NCBI RefSeq assembly: GCF_050948215.1 | Contig: NW_027488963.1 | Location: 118,516 to 182,515, forward strand | Origin: Halictus rubicundus | Lineage: Eukaryota; Arthropoda; Insecta; Hymenoptera; Halictidae | Direction of reading: 5' to 3' | Length of the DNA: 64,000 nt | In this document: piece by piece, positions 26,800 to 42,000 of the stretch | How positions within the stretch are numbered: position 1 is the stretch's first letter | Layout of the letters: each line of letters opens with the position of its first letter | The notes under the pieces: model-generated | Told to the model about the DNA's origin: nothing | Seen by the model: the letters and a program-made list of their open reading frames with translations, nothing else | Databases searched by the model: none | Program-made: the position numbers and the translations under genes

Positions 26800-28147
26800 T
26801 AGAGGATAGGATAGGATAAACGATAGGATAGGATAGAGGATAGGATAGGATAGAGGATAGGATAGGATAGAGGATAGGATAGGATAAACGATAGGATAGG
26901 ATAGAGGATAGGATATGATAGAGGATAGGATAGGATAGAGGATAGGATAGGATAGGATAGAGGACAGGATAGGATAGAGGATAGGATAGGATAGAGGATA
27001 GGATAGGATAGAGGATAGGATAGGATGGAGAATAGGATAGGATAGAGGATAGGATAGGATAGAGGATAGGATAGGATAGAGGATAGGATAGGATAGAGGA
27101 TAGTATAGGATAGAGGATAGGATATCATAGAGGATAGGATAGGATAGAGAATAGGATATAGGATTGGATAGGATAGCGGATAGGATAGGATAGAGGATAG
27201 GATAGGATAAAGGATAGGATACGATAGAGGATAGCATAGGATAGAGGATAGGATAGGATAGAGAATAGGATAGGATAGGATAGAGAATAGGATAGGATAG
27301 AGGATAGGATAGGATAGAGGATAGGATAGGATAGAGGATAGGATAGGATAGAGGATAGGATAGGATAGGGGATAGGATAGGATAGAGGATATGATAGGAT
27401 AGAGGATAGGATAGGATAGAGGATAGGATAGAATAGCGGATAGGATAGGATAGAGAATAGGATATAGGATTGGATAGGATAGAGGATAGAATAGGATAGA
27501 GGATAGGATAGGATAGCGGATAGGATATGTTAGAGGATAGGATAGGATAGAGGATAGGATAGGATAAACGATAGGATAGGATAGGATAGAGGATAGGATA
27601 GAGGATAGGATAGGATAGGATAGAGGATAGGATAGGATAGAGAATAGGTTAGAATAGAGGATAGGATATCATAGAGGATAGGATAGGATAGAGAATAGGA
27701 TATAGGATTGGATAGGATAGAGGATAGGATATGATAGAGGATACGATAGGATAGAGGATAGGATAGGATAGAGGATAGGATAGGATCAACGATAGGATAG
27801 GATAGAGGATAGGATATGATAGAGGATACGATAAGATAGAGGATAGGATAGGATAGGATAGAGGATAGGATAGGATAGAGGATAGGATAGGATAGAGGAT
27901 AAGATAGGATAGAGGATAGGATCGGATGGAGAATAGGATAGGATAGAGGGTAGGATAGGATAGAGAATAGGATAGGATAGAGAATAGGATAGGATAGAGG
28001 ATAATATACGATAGAGGATAGGATAGGATTGAGGATAGGATAGGATAGAGGATAGGATAGGATAGAGAATAGGATAGGATAGAGGATAGGATAGGATAAA
28101 CGATAGGATAGGATAGAGGATACGATAGGATAGAGGATAGGATAGGA
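26800..28147 (+). repeat. 1348-bp tandem repeat, left copy
   Basis: Landmarks recur at +1348: AGGACAGG 26965/28313, GATATC 27121/28469, GATATC 27665/29013, GATAAACG 28101/29449. The identity starts near 26.80 kb and ends near 28.16/29.51 kb, so the two copies are directly adjacent. Confidence 0.8.
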
Positions 28148-29508
28148 TAGAGGATAGGATAGGATAAACGATAGGATAGGATAGAGGATAGGATAGGATA
28201 GAGGATAGGATAGGATAGAGGATAGGATAGGATAAACGATAGGATAGGATAGAGGATAGGATATGATAGAGGATAGGATAGGATAGAGGATAGGATAGGA
28301 TAGGATAGAGGACAGGATAGGATAGAGGATAGGATAGGATAGAGGATAGGATAGGATAGAGGATAGGATAGGATGGAGAATAGGATAGGATAGAGGATAG
28401 GATAGGATAGAGGATAGGATAGGATAGAGGATAGGATAGGATAGAGGATAGTATAGGATAGAGGATAGGATATCATAGAGGATAGGATAGGATAGAGAAT
28501 AGGATATAGGATTGGATAGGATAGCGGATAGGATAGGATAGAGGATAGGATAGGATAAAGGATAGGATACGATAGAGGATAGCATAGGATAGAGGATAGG
28601 ATAGGATAGAGAATAGGATAGGATAGGATAGAGAATAGGATAGGATAGAGGATAGGATAGGATAGAGGATAGGATAGGATAGAGGATAGGATAGGATAGA
28701 GGATAGGATAGGATAGGGGATAGGATAGGATAGAGGATATGATAGGATAGAGGATAGGATAGGATAGAGGATAGGATAGAATAGCGGATAGGATAGGATA
28801 GAGAATAGGATATAGGATTGGATAGGATAGAGGATAGAATAGGATAGAGGATAGGATAGGATAGCGGATAGGATATGTTAGAGGATAGGATAGGATAGAG
28901 GATAGGATAGGATAAACGATAGGATAGGATAGGATAGAGGATAGGATAGAGGATAGGATAGGATAGGATAGAGGATAGGATAGGATAGAGAATAGGTTAG
29001 AATAGAGGATAGGATATCATAGAGGATAGGATAGGATAGAGAATAGGATATAGGATTGGATAGGATAGAGGATAGGATATGATAGAGGATACGATAGGAT
29101 AGAGGATAGGATAGGATAGAGGATAGGATAGGATCAACGATAGGATAGGATAGAGGATAGGATATGATAGAGGATACGATAAGATAGAGGATAGGATAGG
29201 ATAGGATAGAGGATAGGATAGGATAGAGGATAGGATAGGATAGAGGATAAGATAGGATAGAGGATAGGATCGGATGGAGAATAGGATAGGATAGAGGGTA
29301 GGATAGGATAGAGAATAGGATAGGATAGAGAATAGGATAGGATAGAGGATAATATACGATAGAGGATAGGATAGGATTGAGGATAGGATAGGATAGACGA
29401 TAGGATAGGATAGAGAATAGGATAGGATAGAGGATAGGATAGGATAAACGATAGGATAGGATAGAGGATACGATAGGATAGAGGATAGGATAGGATAGAG
29501 GATAGGAT
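28148..29508 (+). repeat. 1348-bp tandem repeat, right copy
   Basis: This is the direct tandem partner of 26800-28147. The homologous region at 40.2 kb has only one copy: both 27665 and 29013 align to 40255 (offsets 12590 and 11242, which differ by exactly 1348). The tandem duplication therefore either arose here or was lost there. Confidence 0.8.
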
Positions 29509-31999
29509 AGGATAGTGGATAGGATAGGATAGAGGATAGGATAGGATAGAGGATACGATATAGGATTGGATAGGATAGAGGATAGAATAGGAGAGAGGAT
29601 AGGATAGGATAGAGGATAGGATAGGATAGAAAGATAGGATAGGATAGAGAATAGGATAGGATAGAGGATAGGATAGGATAGAGGATAGGATAGGATAGAG
29701 GATAGGATCTGATAGAGGATAGGATAGGATAGAGGATAGGATAGTATGGAGAATAGGATATAGGATTGGATAGGATAGAGGATAGGATAGAGGATAGGAT
29801 AGGATAGGATAGAGGATAGGATAGGATAGAGGATAGGATAGGATAGGATAGGATAGAGGATAGGATAGGATAGAGGATAGGATAGGATAGGATAGGATAG
29901 AGGATAGGATAGGATAGAGGATAGGATAGGATAGTGGATAAGATAGGATAGAGGATAGGATAGCATAGAGGATAGGATAGGATAGAGGATAGGATAGGAT
30001 AGAGGATAGGATAGGATAGAGGATAGGATAGGATAGAGGATAAGATAGGATAGAGAATAGGATAGGATAGAGGATAGGATAGGATAGAGGATAGGATAGG
30101 ATAGAGGATAGGATAGGATAGAGGATAGGATAGGATGGAGAATAGGATAGGATAGAGGATAGGATAGGATAGAGGATAGGATAGGATAGAGAATAGGATA
30201 GGATAGAGGATAGGATAGGATAGAGGATAGGATAGGATAGGGGATAGGATAGGATAGAGGATATGATAGAGGATAGGATTGGATAGGATAGAGGATAGGA
30301 TAGGATAGAGAATAGGTTAGGATAGAGGATAGGATATCATAGAGGATAGGATAGGATAGAGAATAGGATATAGGATTGGATAGGATAGAGGATAGGATAT
30401 GATAGAGGATAGGATAGGATAGAGGATAGGATAAGATAGAGGATAGGATAGGATAGGATAGAGGATAGGATAGGATAGAGGATAGGATAGGATAGAGGAT
30501 AAGATAGGATAGAGGATAGGATCGGATGGAGAATAGGATAGGATAGAGGATAGGATAGGATAGAGAATAGGATCGGATGGAGAATAGGATAGGATAGAGG
30601 ATAGGATAGGATAGAGAATAGGATAGGATAGAGGATAATATACGTTAGAGGATAGGATAGGATAGAGGATAGGATAGGATAGAGAATAGGATAGGATAGA
30701 GGATAGGATAGGATAAACGGTAGGATAGGATAGAGGATAGGATAGGATAGAGGATAGGATAGGATAGTGGATAGGATAGGATAGAGGATAGGATAGGATA
30801 GAGGATACGATATAGGATTGGATAGGATAGAGGATAGAATAGGAGAGAGGATAGGATAGGATAGAGGATAGGATAGGATAGAGGATAGGATAGGATAGAG
30901 AATAGGATAGGATAGAGGATAGGATAGGATAGAGGATAGGATAGGATAGAGGATAGGATAGAATAGAGAATAGGATATAGGATTGGATAGGATAGCGGAT
31001 AGGATAGGATAGGATAGAGGATAGGATAGGATAGAGGATAGGATACGATAGAGGATAGGATAGGATAGAGGATAGAATAGGATAGAGGATAGGATAGGAT
31101 AGGATAGAGGATAGGATAGGATAGAGGATAGGATATGATAGAGGATAGGATATAGGATTGGATAGAATAGAGGATAGGATAGAGGATAGGATAGGATAGA
31201 GAATAGGATAGGATAGAGCATAGGATAGGGTAAACGATAGTATAGGATAGAGGATACGATAGGATAGAGGATACGATAGGATAGAGGATAGGATAGGATA
31301 GAGGATAGGATACGATAGGATAGAGGATAGGATAGGATAGAGGATAGGATCTGATAGAGGATAGGATAGGGTAGAGGATAGGATAGGATGGAGAATAGGA
31401 TATAGGATTGGATAGGATAGAGGATAGGATAGAGGATAGGATAGAGGATAGGATAGGATAGGATAGAGGATAGGATAGGATCGAGAATAGGTTAGGATAG
31501 AGGATAGGATATCATAGAGGATAGGATAGGATAGAGAATAGGATATAGGATTGGATAGGATAGCGGATAGTATAGGATAGAGGATAGGATAGGATAGAGG
31601 ATAGGATAGGATAGAGGATAGGATAGGATAGGATAGGATAGGATAGATGATAGGATAGGATAGAGGATAGGATAGGATAGTGGACAGGATAGGATAGAGG
31701 ATAGGATAGGATAGAGGATAGGATAGGATAGAGGATAGGATAGGATAGAGGATAGGATAGGATAGAGGATAGGATAGGATAGAGGATAGGATAGGATAGA
31801 GAATAGGATAGGATAGAGGATAGGATATCATAGAGGGTAGGATAGGATAGAGAATAGGATATAGGATTGGATAGGATAGAGGATAGAATAGGATAGAGGA
31901 TAGGATAGGATAGAGGATAGGATAGGATAGAGGATAGGATAGGATAGAGGATAGGATAGGATAGAGGATTGGATAGGATAGAGGATAGGATAGGATAGA

Positions 32000-34900
32000 G
32001 GATAGGATAGGATAGAGGATAGGATCTGATAGAGGATAGGATAGGGTAGAGGATAGGATAGGATGGAGAATAGGATATAGGATTGGATAGGATAGAGGAT
32101 AGGATAGAGGATAGGATAGGATAGGATAGAGGATAGGATAGGATCGAGAATAGGTTAGGATAGAGGATAGGATATCATAGAGGATAGGATAGGATAGAGA
32201 ATAGGATATAGGATTGGATAGGATAGCGGATAGTATAGGATAGAGGATAGGATAGGATAGAGGATAGGATAGGATAGAGGATAGGATAGGATAGGATAGG
32301 ATAGAGGATACGATAGGATAGAGGATAGGATAGGATAGAATAGAGAATAGGATATAGGATTGGATAGGATAGCGGATAGGATAGGATAGGATAGAGGATA
32401 GGATAGGATAGAGGATAGGATACGATAGAGGATAGGATAGGATAGAGGATAGGATAGGATAGAGGATAGGATAGGATAGGATAGAGGATAGGATAGGATA
32501 GAGGATAGGATATGATAGAGGATAGGATATAGGATTGGATAGAATAGAGGATAGGATAGAGGATAGGATAGGATAGAGAATAGGATAGGATAGAGCATAG
32601 GATAGGATAAACGATAGGATAGGATAGAGGATACGATAGGATAGAGGATACGATAGGATAGAGGATAGGATAGGATAGAGGATAGGATACGATAGGATAG
32701 AGGATAGGATAGGATAGAGGATAGGATCTGATAGAGGATAGGATAGGGTAGAGGATAGGATAGGATAGAGGTTAGGATACGATAGAGGATAGCATAGGAT
32801 AGAGGATAGGATAGGATAGAGAATAGGATAGGATAGAGCATAGGATAGGATAAACGATAGGATAGGATAGAGGATACGATAGGATAGAGGATACGATAGG
32901 ATAGAGGATAGGATAGGATAGAGGATAGGATATGATAGGATAGAGGATAGGATAGGATAGAGGATAGGATCTGATAGAGGATAGGATAGGGTAGAGGATA
33001 GGATAGGATGGAGAATAGGATATAGGATTGGATAGGATAGAGGATAGGATAGAGGATAGGATAGAGGATAGGATAGGATAGGATAGAGGATAGGATAGGA
33101 TCGAGAATAGGTTAGGATAGAGGATAGGATATCATAGAGGATAGGATAGGATAGAGAATAGGATATAGGATTGGATAGGATAGCGGATAGTATAGGATAG
33201 AGGATAGGATAGGATAGAGGATAGGATAGGATAGAGGATAGGATAGGATAGGATAGGATAGAGGATAGGATAGGATAGGATAGGATAGAGGATAGGATAG
33301 GATAGAGGATAGGATAGGATAGTGGATAGGATAGGATAGAGGATAGGATAGGATAGAGGATAGGATAGGATAGAGGATAGGATAGGATAGAGGATAGGAT
33401 AGGATAGAGGATAGGATAGGATAGAGGATAGGATAGGATAGAGAATAGGTTAGGATAGAGGATAGGATATCATAGAGGATAGGATAGGATAGAGAATAGG
33501 ATATAGGATTGGATAGGATAGAGGATAGAATAGGATAGAGGATAGGATAGGATAGAGGATAGGATAGGATAGAGGATAGGATAGGATAGAGGATAGGATA
33601 GGATAGAGGATTGGATAGGATAGAGGATAGGATAGGATAGAGGATAGGATAGGATAGAGGATAGGATACGATAGAGGATAGCATAGGATAGAGGATAGGA
33701 TAGGATAGAGAATAGGATAGGATAGAGGATAGGATAGGATAGAGGATAGGATAGGATAGAGGATAGGATAGGATAGGGGATAGGATAGGATAGAGGATAT
33801 GATAGGATAGACGATAGGATAGGATAGAGGATAGGATAGGATAGGATGGAGGATAGGATAGGATAGAGAATAGGTTAGGATAGAGGATAGGATATCATAG
33901 AGGATAGGATAGGATAGAGAATAGGATATAGGATTGGATAGGATAGAGGATAGAATAGGATAGAGGATAGGATAGGATAGAGGATAGGATAGGATACAGG
34001 ATAGGATAGGATAGAGGATAGGATAGGATAGAGAATAGGATAGGATAGAGGATAGGATAGGATAGAGAATAGGATAGGATAGAGGATAGGATAGGATAGA
34101 GGATAGGATAGGATAGAGGATAGGATAGGATAGAGGATAGTATAGGATAGAGGATAGGATATCATAGAGGATAGGATAGGATAGAGAATAGGATATAGGA
34201 TTGGATAGGATAGCGGATAGGATAGGATAGAGGATAGGATAGGATAAAGGATAGGATACGATAGAGGATAGCATAGGATAGAGGATAGGATAGGGTAGAG
34301 AATAGGATAGGATAGAGGATAGGATAGGATAGAGGATAGGATAGGATAGGGGATAGGATAGGATAGAGGATATGATAGGATAGAGGATAGGATAGGATAG
34401 AGGATAGGATAGAATAGAGGACAGGATAGGATAGAGAATAGGATATAGGATTGGATAGGATAGAGGATAGAATAGGATAGAGGAAAGGATAGGATAGCGG
34501 ATAGGATATGTTAGAGGATAGGATAGGATAGAGGATAGGATAGGATAAACGATAGGATAGGATAGAGGATAGAGGATAGGATAGAGGATAGGATAGAGGA
34601 TAGGATAGAGGATAGGATAGAGGATAGGATAGGATAGAGAATAGGTTAGGATAGAGGATAGGATATCATAGAGGATAGGATAGGATAGAGAATAGGATAT
34701 AGGATTGGATAGGATAGAGGATAGGATATGATAGAGGATAGGATAGGATAGAGGATAGGATAGGATAGAGGATAGGATAGGATAGAGGATAGGATAGGAT
34801 AGAGGATAGGATAGGATAGAGGATAGGATAGGATAGAGGATAGGATACGATAGAGGATAGGATAGGATAGAGAATAGGATAGGATAGAGGATAGGATAGG

Positions 34901-35700
34901 ATAGAGGATAGGATAGGATAAACGATAGGATAGGATAGAGGATAGGATATGATAGAGGATAGGATAAGATAGAGGATAGGATAGGATAGGATAGAGGATA
35001 GGATAGGATAGAGGATAGGATAGGATAGAGGATAAGATAGGATAGAGGATAGGATCGGATGGAGAATAGGATAGGATAGAGGATAGGATAGGATAGAGAA
35101 TAGGATAGGATAGAGAATAGGATACGATAGAGGATAGGATAGGATAAACGATAGGATAGGATAGAGGATAGGATATGATAGAGGATAGGATAAGATAGAG
35201 GATAGGATAGGATAGGATAGAGGATAGGATAGGATAGAGGATAGGATAGGATAGAGGATAAGATAGGATAGAGGATAGGATCGGATGGAGAATAGGATAG
35301 GATAGAGGATAGGATAGGATAGAGAATAGGATAGGATAGAGAATAGGATAGGATAGAGGATAATATACGATAGAGGATAGGATAGGATAGAGGATAGGAT
35401 AGGATAGAGGATAGGATAGGATAGAGAATAGGATAGGATAGAGGATTGGATAGGATAAACGATAGGATAGGATAGAGGATACGATAGGATAGAGGATAGG
35501 ATAGGATAGAGGATAGGATAGGATAGTGGATAGGATAGGATAGAGGATAGGATAGGATAGAGGATACGATATAGGATTGGATAGGATAGAGGATAGAATA
35601 GGAGAGAGGATAGGATAGGATAGAGGATAGGATAGGATAGAGGATAGGATAGGATAGAGAATAGGATAGGATAGAGGATAGGATAGGATAGAGGATAGGA
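32000..35700 (+). repeat. 3.7-kb block duplicated at about +10.8 kb (left copy)
   Basis: This block pairs with about 42820-46490. Offsets: 10817 at AGGGTAGAGG (32044/42861) and GATATC (32171/42988); 10805 at GATATC 33128/43933 and 33891/44696; 10793 at TACGATATAGG 35565/46358. The two 12-bp steps are single k=2 units; the first is visible as an extra AGGATAGAGGATAGG near 33050. Confidence 0.8.
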
Positions 35701-36750
35701 TAGGATAGAGGATAGGATAGAATAGAGAATAGGATATAGGATTGGATAGGATAGCGGATAGGATAGGATAGAGGATAGGATAGGATAGAGGATAGGATAG
35801 GATAGAGGATAGGATAGGATAGGATAGAGGATAGGATAGGATAGAGGATAGGATAGGATAGAGGATAAGATAGGATAGAGGATAGGATCGGATGGAGAAT
35901 AGGATAGGATACAGGATATGATAGGATAGAGAATAGGATAGGATAGAGAATAGGATACGATAGAGGATAGGATAGGATAAACGATAGGATAGGATAGAGG
36001 ATAGGATATGATAGAGGATAGGATAAGATAGAGGATAGGATAGGATAGGATAGAGGATAGGATAGGATAGAGGATAGGATAGGATAGAGGATAAGATAGG
36101 ATAGAGGATAGGATCGGATGGAGAATAGGATAGGATAGAGGATAGGATAGGATAGAGAATAGGATAGGATAGAGAATAGGATAGGATAGAGGATAATATA
36201 CGATAGAGGATGGGATAGGATAGAGGATAGGATAGGATAGAGGATAGGATAGGATAGAGAATAGGATAGGATAGAGGATTGGATAGGATAAACGATAGGA
36301 TAGGATAGAGGATACGATAGGATAGAGGATAGGATAGGATAGAGGATAGGATAGGATAGTGGATAGGATAGGATAGAGGATAGGATAGGATAGAGGATAC
36401 GATATAGGATTGGATAGGATAGAGGATAGAATAGGAGAGAGGATAGGATAGGATAGAGGATAGGATAGGATAGAGGATAGGATAGGATAGAGAATAGGAT
36501 AGGATAGAGGATAGGATAGGATAGAGGATAGGATAGGATAGAGGATAGGATAGAATAGAGAATAGGATATAGGATTGGATAGGATAGCGGATAGGATAGG
36601 ATAGAGGATAGGATAGGATAGAGGATAGGATAGGATAGAGGATAGGATACGATAGAGGATAGGATAGGATAGAGGATAGGATAGGATAGAGGATAGGATA
36701 GGATAGGATAGAGGATAGGATAGGATAGAGGATAGGATATGATAGAGGAT
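35101..36750 (+). repeat. Tandem pair with 833-bp offset
   Basis: GATAAACG at 35149/35982, TAATATACG at 35361/36194 and TACGATATAGG at 35565/36398 are all exactly 833 bp apart (49 x 17). This is the same spacing as 21880/22713 further left. Confidence 0.75.
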
Positions 36751-38001
36751 AGGATATAGGATTGGATAGGATAGAGGATAGGATATGATAGAGGATAGGA
36801 TATAGGATTGGATAGAATAGAGGATAGGATAGAGGATAGGATAGAGGATAGGATATGATAGAGGATAGGATAGGATAGAGGATAGGATAGGATAGGATAG
36901 AGGATACGATAGGATAGAGGATAGGATAGGATAGAGGATAGGATAGGATAGAGGATAGGATAGGATAAACGATAGGATAGGATAGAGGATAGGATATGAT
37001 AGAGGATAGGATAGGATAGAGGATAGGATAGGATAGGATAGAGGATAGGATAGGATAGAGGATAGGATAGGATAGAGGATAGGATAGGATGGAGAATAGG
37101 ATAGGATAGAGGATAGGATAGGATAGAGGATAGGATAGGATAGAGAATAGGATAGGATAGAGGATAGGATAGGATAGAGAATAGGATAGGATAGAGGATG
37201 GGATAGGATAGAGGATAGGATAGGATAGAGGATAGGATAGGATAAACGATAGGATAGGATAGAGGATAGGATAAGATAGAGGAGAGGATAGGATAGGATA
37301 GAGGATAGGATAGGATAGAGGATAGGATAGGATAGAGGATAAGATAGGATAGAGGATAGGATCGGATGGAGAATAGGATAGGATAGAGGATAGGATAGGA
37401 TAGAGAATAGGATAGGATAGAGAATAGGATAGGATAGAGGATAATATACGATAGAGGATAGGATAGGATAGAGGATAGGATAGGATAGAGGATAGAGGAT
37501 AGGATAGGATAGAGGATAGGATAGGATAGAGGATAGGATAGGATAGAGGATAGGATAGGATAGGGGATAGGATAGGATAGAGGATAGGATAGGATAGAGG
37601 ATAGGATAGGATAAACGATAGGATAGGATAGAGGATACGATAGGATAGAGGATAGGATAGGATAGAGGATAGGATAGGATAGTGGATAGGATAGGATAGA
37701 GGATAGGATAGGATAGAGGATACGATATAGGATTGGATAGGATAGAGGATAGAATAGGAGAGAGGATAGGATAGGATAGAGGATAGGATAGGATAGAGGA
37801 TAGGATAGGATAGAGAATAGGATAGGATAGAGGATAGGATAGGATCTGATAGAGGATAGGATAGGATAGAGGATAGGATAGGATGGAGAATAGGATATAG
37901 GATTGGATAGGATAGAGGATAGGATAGAGGATAGGATAGGATAGGATAGAGGATAGGATAGGATAGAGGATAGGATAGGATAGGATAGGATAGAGGATAG
38001 G

Positions 38002-39084
38002 ATAGGATAGAGGATAGGATAGGATAGGATAGGATAGAGGATAGGATAGGATAGAGGATAGGATAGGATAGTGGATAAGATAGGATAGAGGATATGATAG
38101 GATAGAGGATAGGATAGGATAGAGGATAGGATAGGATAGAGGATAGGATAGGATAGAGGATAGGATAGGATAGAGGATAGGATAGGATAGAGAATAGGTT
38201 AGGATAGAGGATAGGATATCATAGAGGATAGGATAGGATAGAGAATAGGATATAGGATTGGATAGGATAGAGGATAGAATAGGATAGAGGATAGGATAGG
38301 ATAGAGGATAGGATAGGATAGAGGATAGGATAGGATAGAGGATAGGATAGGATGGAGGATTGGATAGGATAGAGGATAGGATAGGATAGAGGATAGGATA
38401 GGATAGAGGATAAGATAGGATAGAGAATAGGATAGGATAGAGAATAGGTTAGGATAGAGGATAGGATATCATAGAGGATAGGATAGGATAGAGGATAGGA
38501 TAGGATAGGGGATAGGATAGGATAGAGGATATGATAGGATAGGATGGAGGATAGGATAGGATAGAGAATAGGTTAGGATAGAGGATAGGATATCATAGAG
38601 GATAGGATAGGATAGAGAATAGGATATAGGATTGGATAGGATAGAGGATAGAATAGGATAGAGGATAGGATAGGATAGAGGATAGGATAGGATAGAGGAT
38701 AGGATAGGATAGAGGATTGGATAGGATAGAGGATAGGATAGGATAGAGGATAGGATAGGATAGAGGATAGGATAGGATAGAGGATAGGATAGGATAAACG
38801 ATAGGATAGGATAGAGGATAGGATATGATAGAGGATAGGATAGGATAGAGGATAGGATAGGATAGGATAGAGGATAGGATAGGATAGAGGATAGGATAGG
38901 ATAGAGGATAGGATAGGATAGAGGATAGGATAGGATGGAGAATAGGATAGGATAGAGGATAGCATAGGATAGAGGATAGGATAGGATAGAGAATAGGATA
39001 GGATAGAGGATAGGATAGGATAGAGAATAGGATAGGATAGAGGATATGATAGGATAGAGGATAGGATAGGATAGAGGATAGGAT
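38002..39084 (+). repeat. Domain B block, copy 3 of 4
   Basis: This block matches 24715-25797 at +13287 (GTGGATAAGATAGG 24784/38071, GGATATGATAGG 25755/39042). To the right the match to the 26-27 kb region continues at offset 12612 (GATATC 26611/39223), so about 675 bp present in the left copy is missing here. Confidence 0.75.
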
Positions 39085-42000
39085 AGGATAGAGGATAGGA
39101 TAGGATAGAGGATAGGATAGGATAGAGGATAGGATAGGATAGGGGATAGGATAGGATAGAGGATATGATAGGATAGGATGGAGGATAGGATAGGATAGAG
39201 AATAGGTTAGGATAGAGGATAGGATATCATAGAGGATAGGATAGGATAGAGAATAGGATATAGGATTGGATAGGATAGAGGATAGAATAGGATAGAGGAT
39301 AGGATAGGATAGAGGATAGGATAGGATAGAGGATAGGATAGGATAGAGGATTGGATAGGATAGAGGATAGGATAGGATAGAGGATAGGATAGGATAAACG
39401 ATAGGATAGGATAGAGGATAGGATAGGATAAACGATAGGATAGGATAGAGGATAGGATAGGATAGAGGATAGGATAGGATAGAGGATAGGATAGGATAAA
39501 CGATAGGATAGGATAGAGGATAGGATATGATAGAGGATAGGATAGGATAGAGGATAGGATAGGATAGGATAGAGGACAGGATAGGATAGAGGATAGGATA
39601 GGATAGAGGATAGGATAGGATAGAGGATAGGATAGGATGGAGAATAGGATAGGATAGAGGATAGGATAGGATAGAGGATAGGATAGGATAGAGGATAGGA
39701 TAGGATAGAGGATAGTATAGGATAGAGGATAGGATATCATAGAGGATAGGATAGGATAGAGAATAGGATATAGGATTGGATAGGATAGCGGATAGGATAG
39801 GATAGAGGATAGGATAGGATAAAGGATAGGATACGATAGAGGATAGCATAGGATAGAGGATAGGATAGGATAGAGAATAGGATAGGATAGAGGATAGGAT
39901 AGGATAGAGGATAGGATAGGATAGAGGATAGGATAGGATAGAGGATAGCATAGGATAGGGGATAGGATAGGATAGAGGATATGATAGGATAGAGGATAGG
40001 ATAGGATAGAGGATAGGATAGAATAGCGGATAGGATAGGATAGAGAATAGGATATAGGATTGGATAGGATAGAGGATAGAATAGGATAGAGGATAGGATA
40101 GGATAGCGGATAGGATATGTTAGAGGATAGGATAGGATAGAGGATAGGATAGGATAAACGATAGGATAGGATAGGATAGAGGATAGGATAGAGGATAGGA
40201 TAGGATAGGATAGAGGATAGGATAGGATAGAGAATAGGTTAGAATAGAGGATAGGATATCATAGAGGATAGGATAGGATAGAGAATAGGATATAGGATTG
40301 GATAGGATAGAGGATAGGATATGATAGAGGATACGATAGGATAGAGGATAGGATAGGATAGAGGATAGGATAGGATCAACGATAGGATAGGATAGAGGAT
40401 AGGATATGATAGAGGATACGATAAGATAGAGGATAGGATAGGATAGGATAGAGGATAGGATAGGATAGAGGATAGGATAGGATAGAGGATAAGATAGGAT
40501 AGAGGATAGGATCGGATGGAGAATAGGATAGGATAGAGGGTAGGATAGGATAGAGAATAGGATAGGATAGAGAATAGGATAGGATAGAGGATAATATACG
40601 ATAGAGGATAGGATAGGATTGAGGATAGGATAGGATAGAGGATAGGATAGGATAGAGAATAGGATAGGATAGAGGATAGGATAGGATAAACGATAGGATA
40701 GGATAGAGGATACGATAGGATAGAGGATAGGATAGGATAGAGGATAGGATAGGATAGTGGATAGGATAGGATAGAGGATAGGATAGGATAGAGGATACGA
40801 TATAGGATTGGATAGGATAGAGGATAGAATAGGAGAGAGGATAGGATAGGATAGAGGATAGGATAGGATAGAAAGATAGGATAGGATAGAGAATAGGATA
40901 GGATAGAGGATAGGATAGGATAGAGGATAGGATAGGATAGAGGATAGGATCTGATAGAGGATAGGATAGGATAGAGGATAGGATAGTATGGAGAATAGGA
41001 TATAGGATTGGATAGGATAGAGGATAGGATAGAGGATAGGATAGGATAGGATAGAGGATAGGATAGGATAGAGGATAGGATAGGATAGGATAGGATAGAG
41101 GATAGGATAGGATAGAGGATAGGATAGGATAGGATAGGATAGAGGATAGGATAGGATAGAGGATAGGATAGGATAGTGGATAAGATAGGATAGAGGATAG
41201 GATAGGATAGAGGATAGGATAGGATAGAGGATAGGATAGGATAGAGGATAGGATAGGATAGAGGATAGGATAGGGTAGAGGATAAGATAGGATAGAGAAT
41301 AGGATAGGATAGAGGATAGGATAGGATAGAGGATAGGATAGGATAGAGGATAGGATAGGATGGAGAATAGGATAGGATAGAGGATAGGATAGGATAGAGG
41401 ATAGGATAGGATAGAGAATAGGATAGGATAGAGGATAGGATAGGATAGAGGATAGGATAGGATAGGGGATAGGATAGGATAGAGGATATGATAGAGGATA
41501 GGATTGGATAGGATAGAGGATAGGATAGGATAGAGAATAGGTTAGGATAGAGGATAGGATATCATAGAGGATAGGATAGGATAGAGAATAGGATATAGGA
41601 TTGGTTAGGATAGAGGATAGGATATGATAGAGGATAGGATAGGATAGAGGATAGGATAAGATAGAGGATAGGATAGGATAGGATAGAGGATAGGATAGGA
41701 TAGAGGATAGGATAGGATAGAGGATAAGATAGGATAGAGGATAGGATCGGATGGAGAATAGGATAGGATAGAGGATAGGATAGGATAGAGAATAGGATCG
41801 GATGGAGAATAGGATAGGATAGAGGATAGAATAGGATAGAGAATAGGATAGGATAGAGGATAATATACGATAGAGGATAGGATAGGATAGAGGATAGGAT
41901 AGGATAGAGAATAGGATAGGATAGAGGATAGGATAGGATAAACGGTAGGATAGGATAGAGGATAGGATAGGATAGAGGATAGGATAGGATAGTGGATAGG

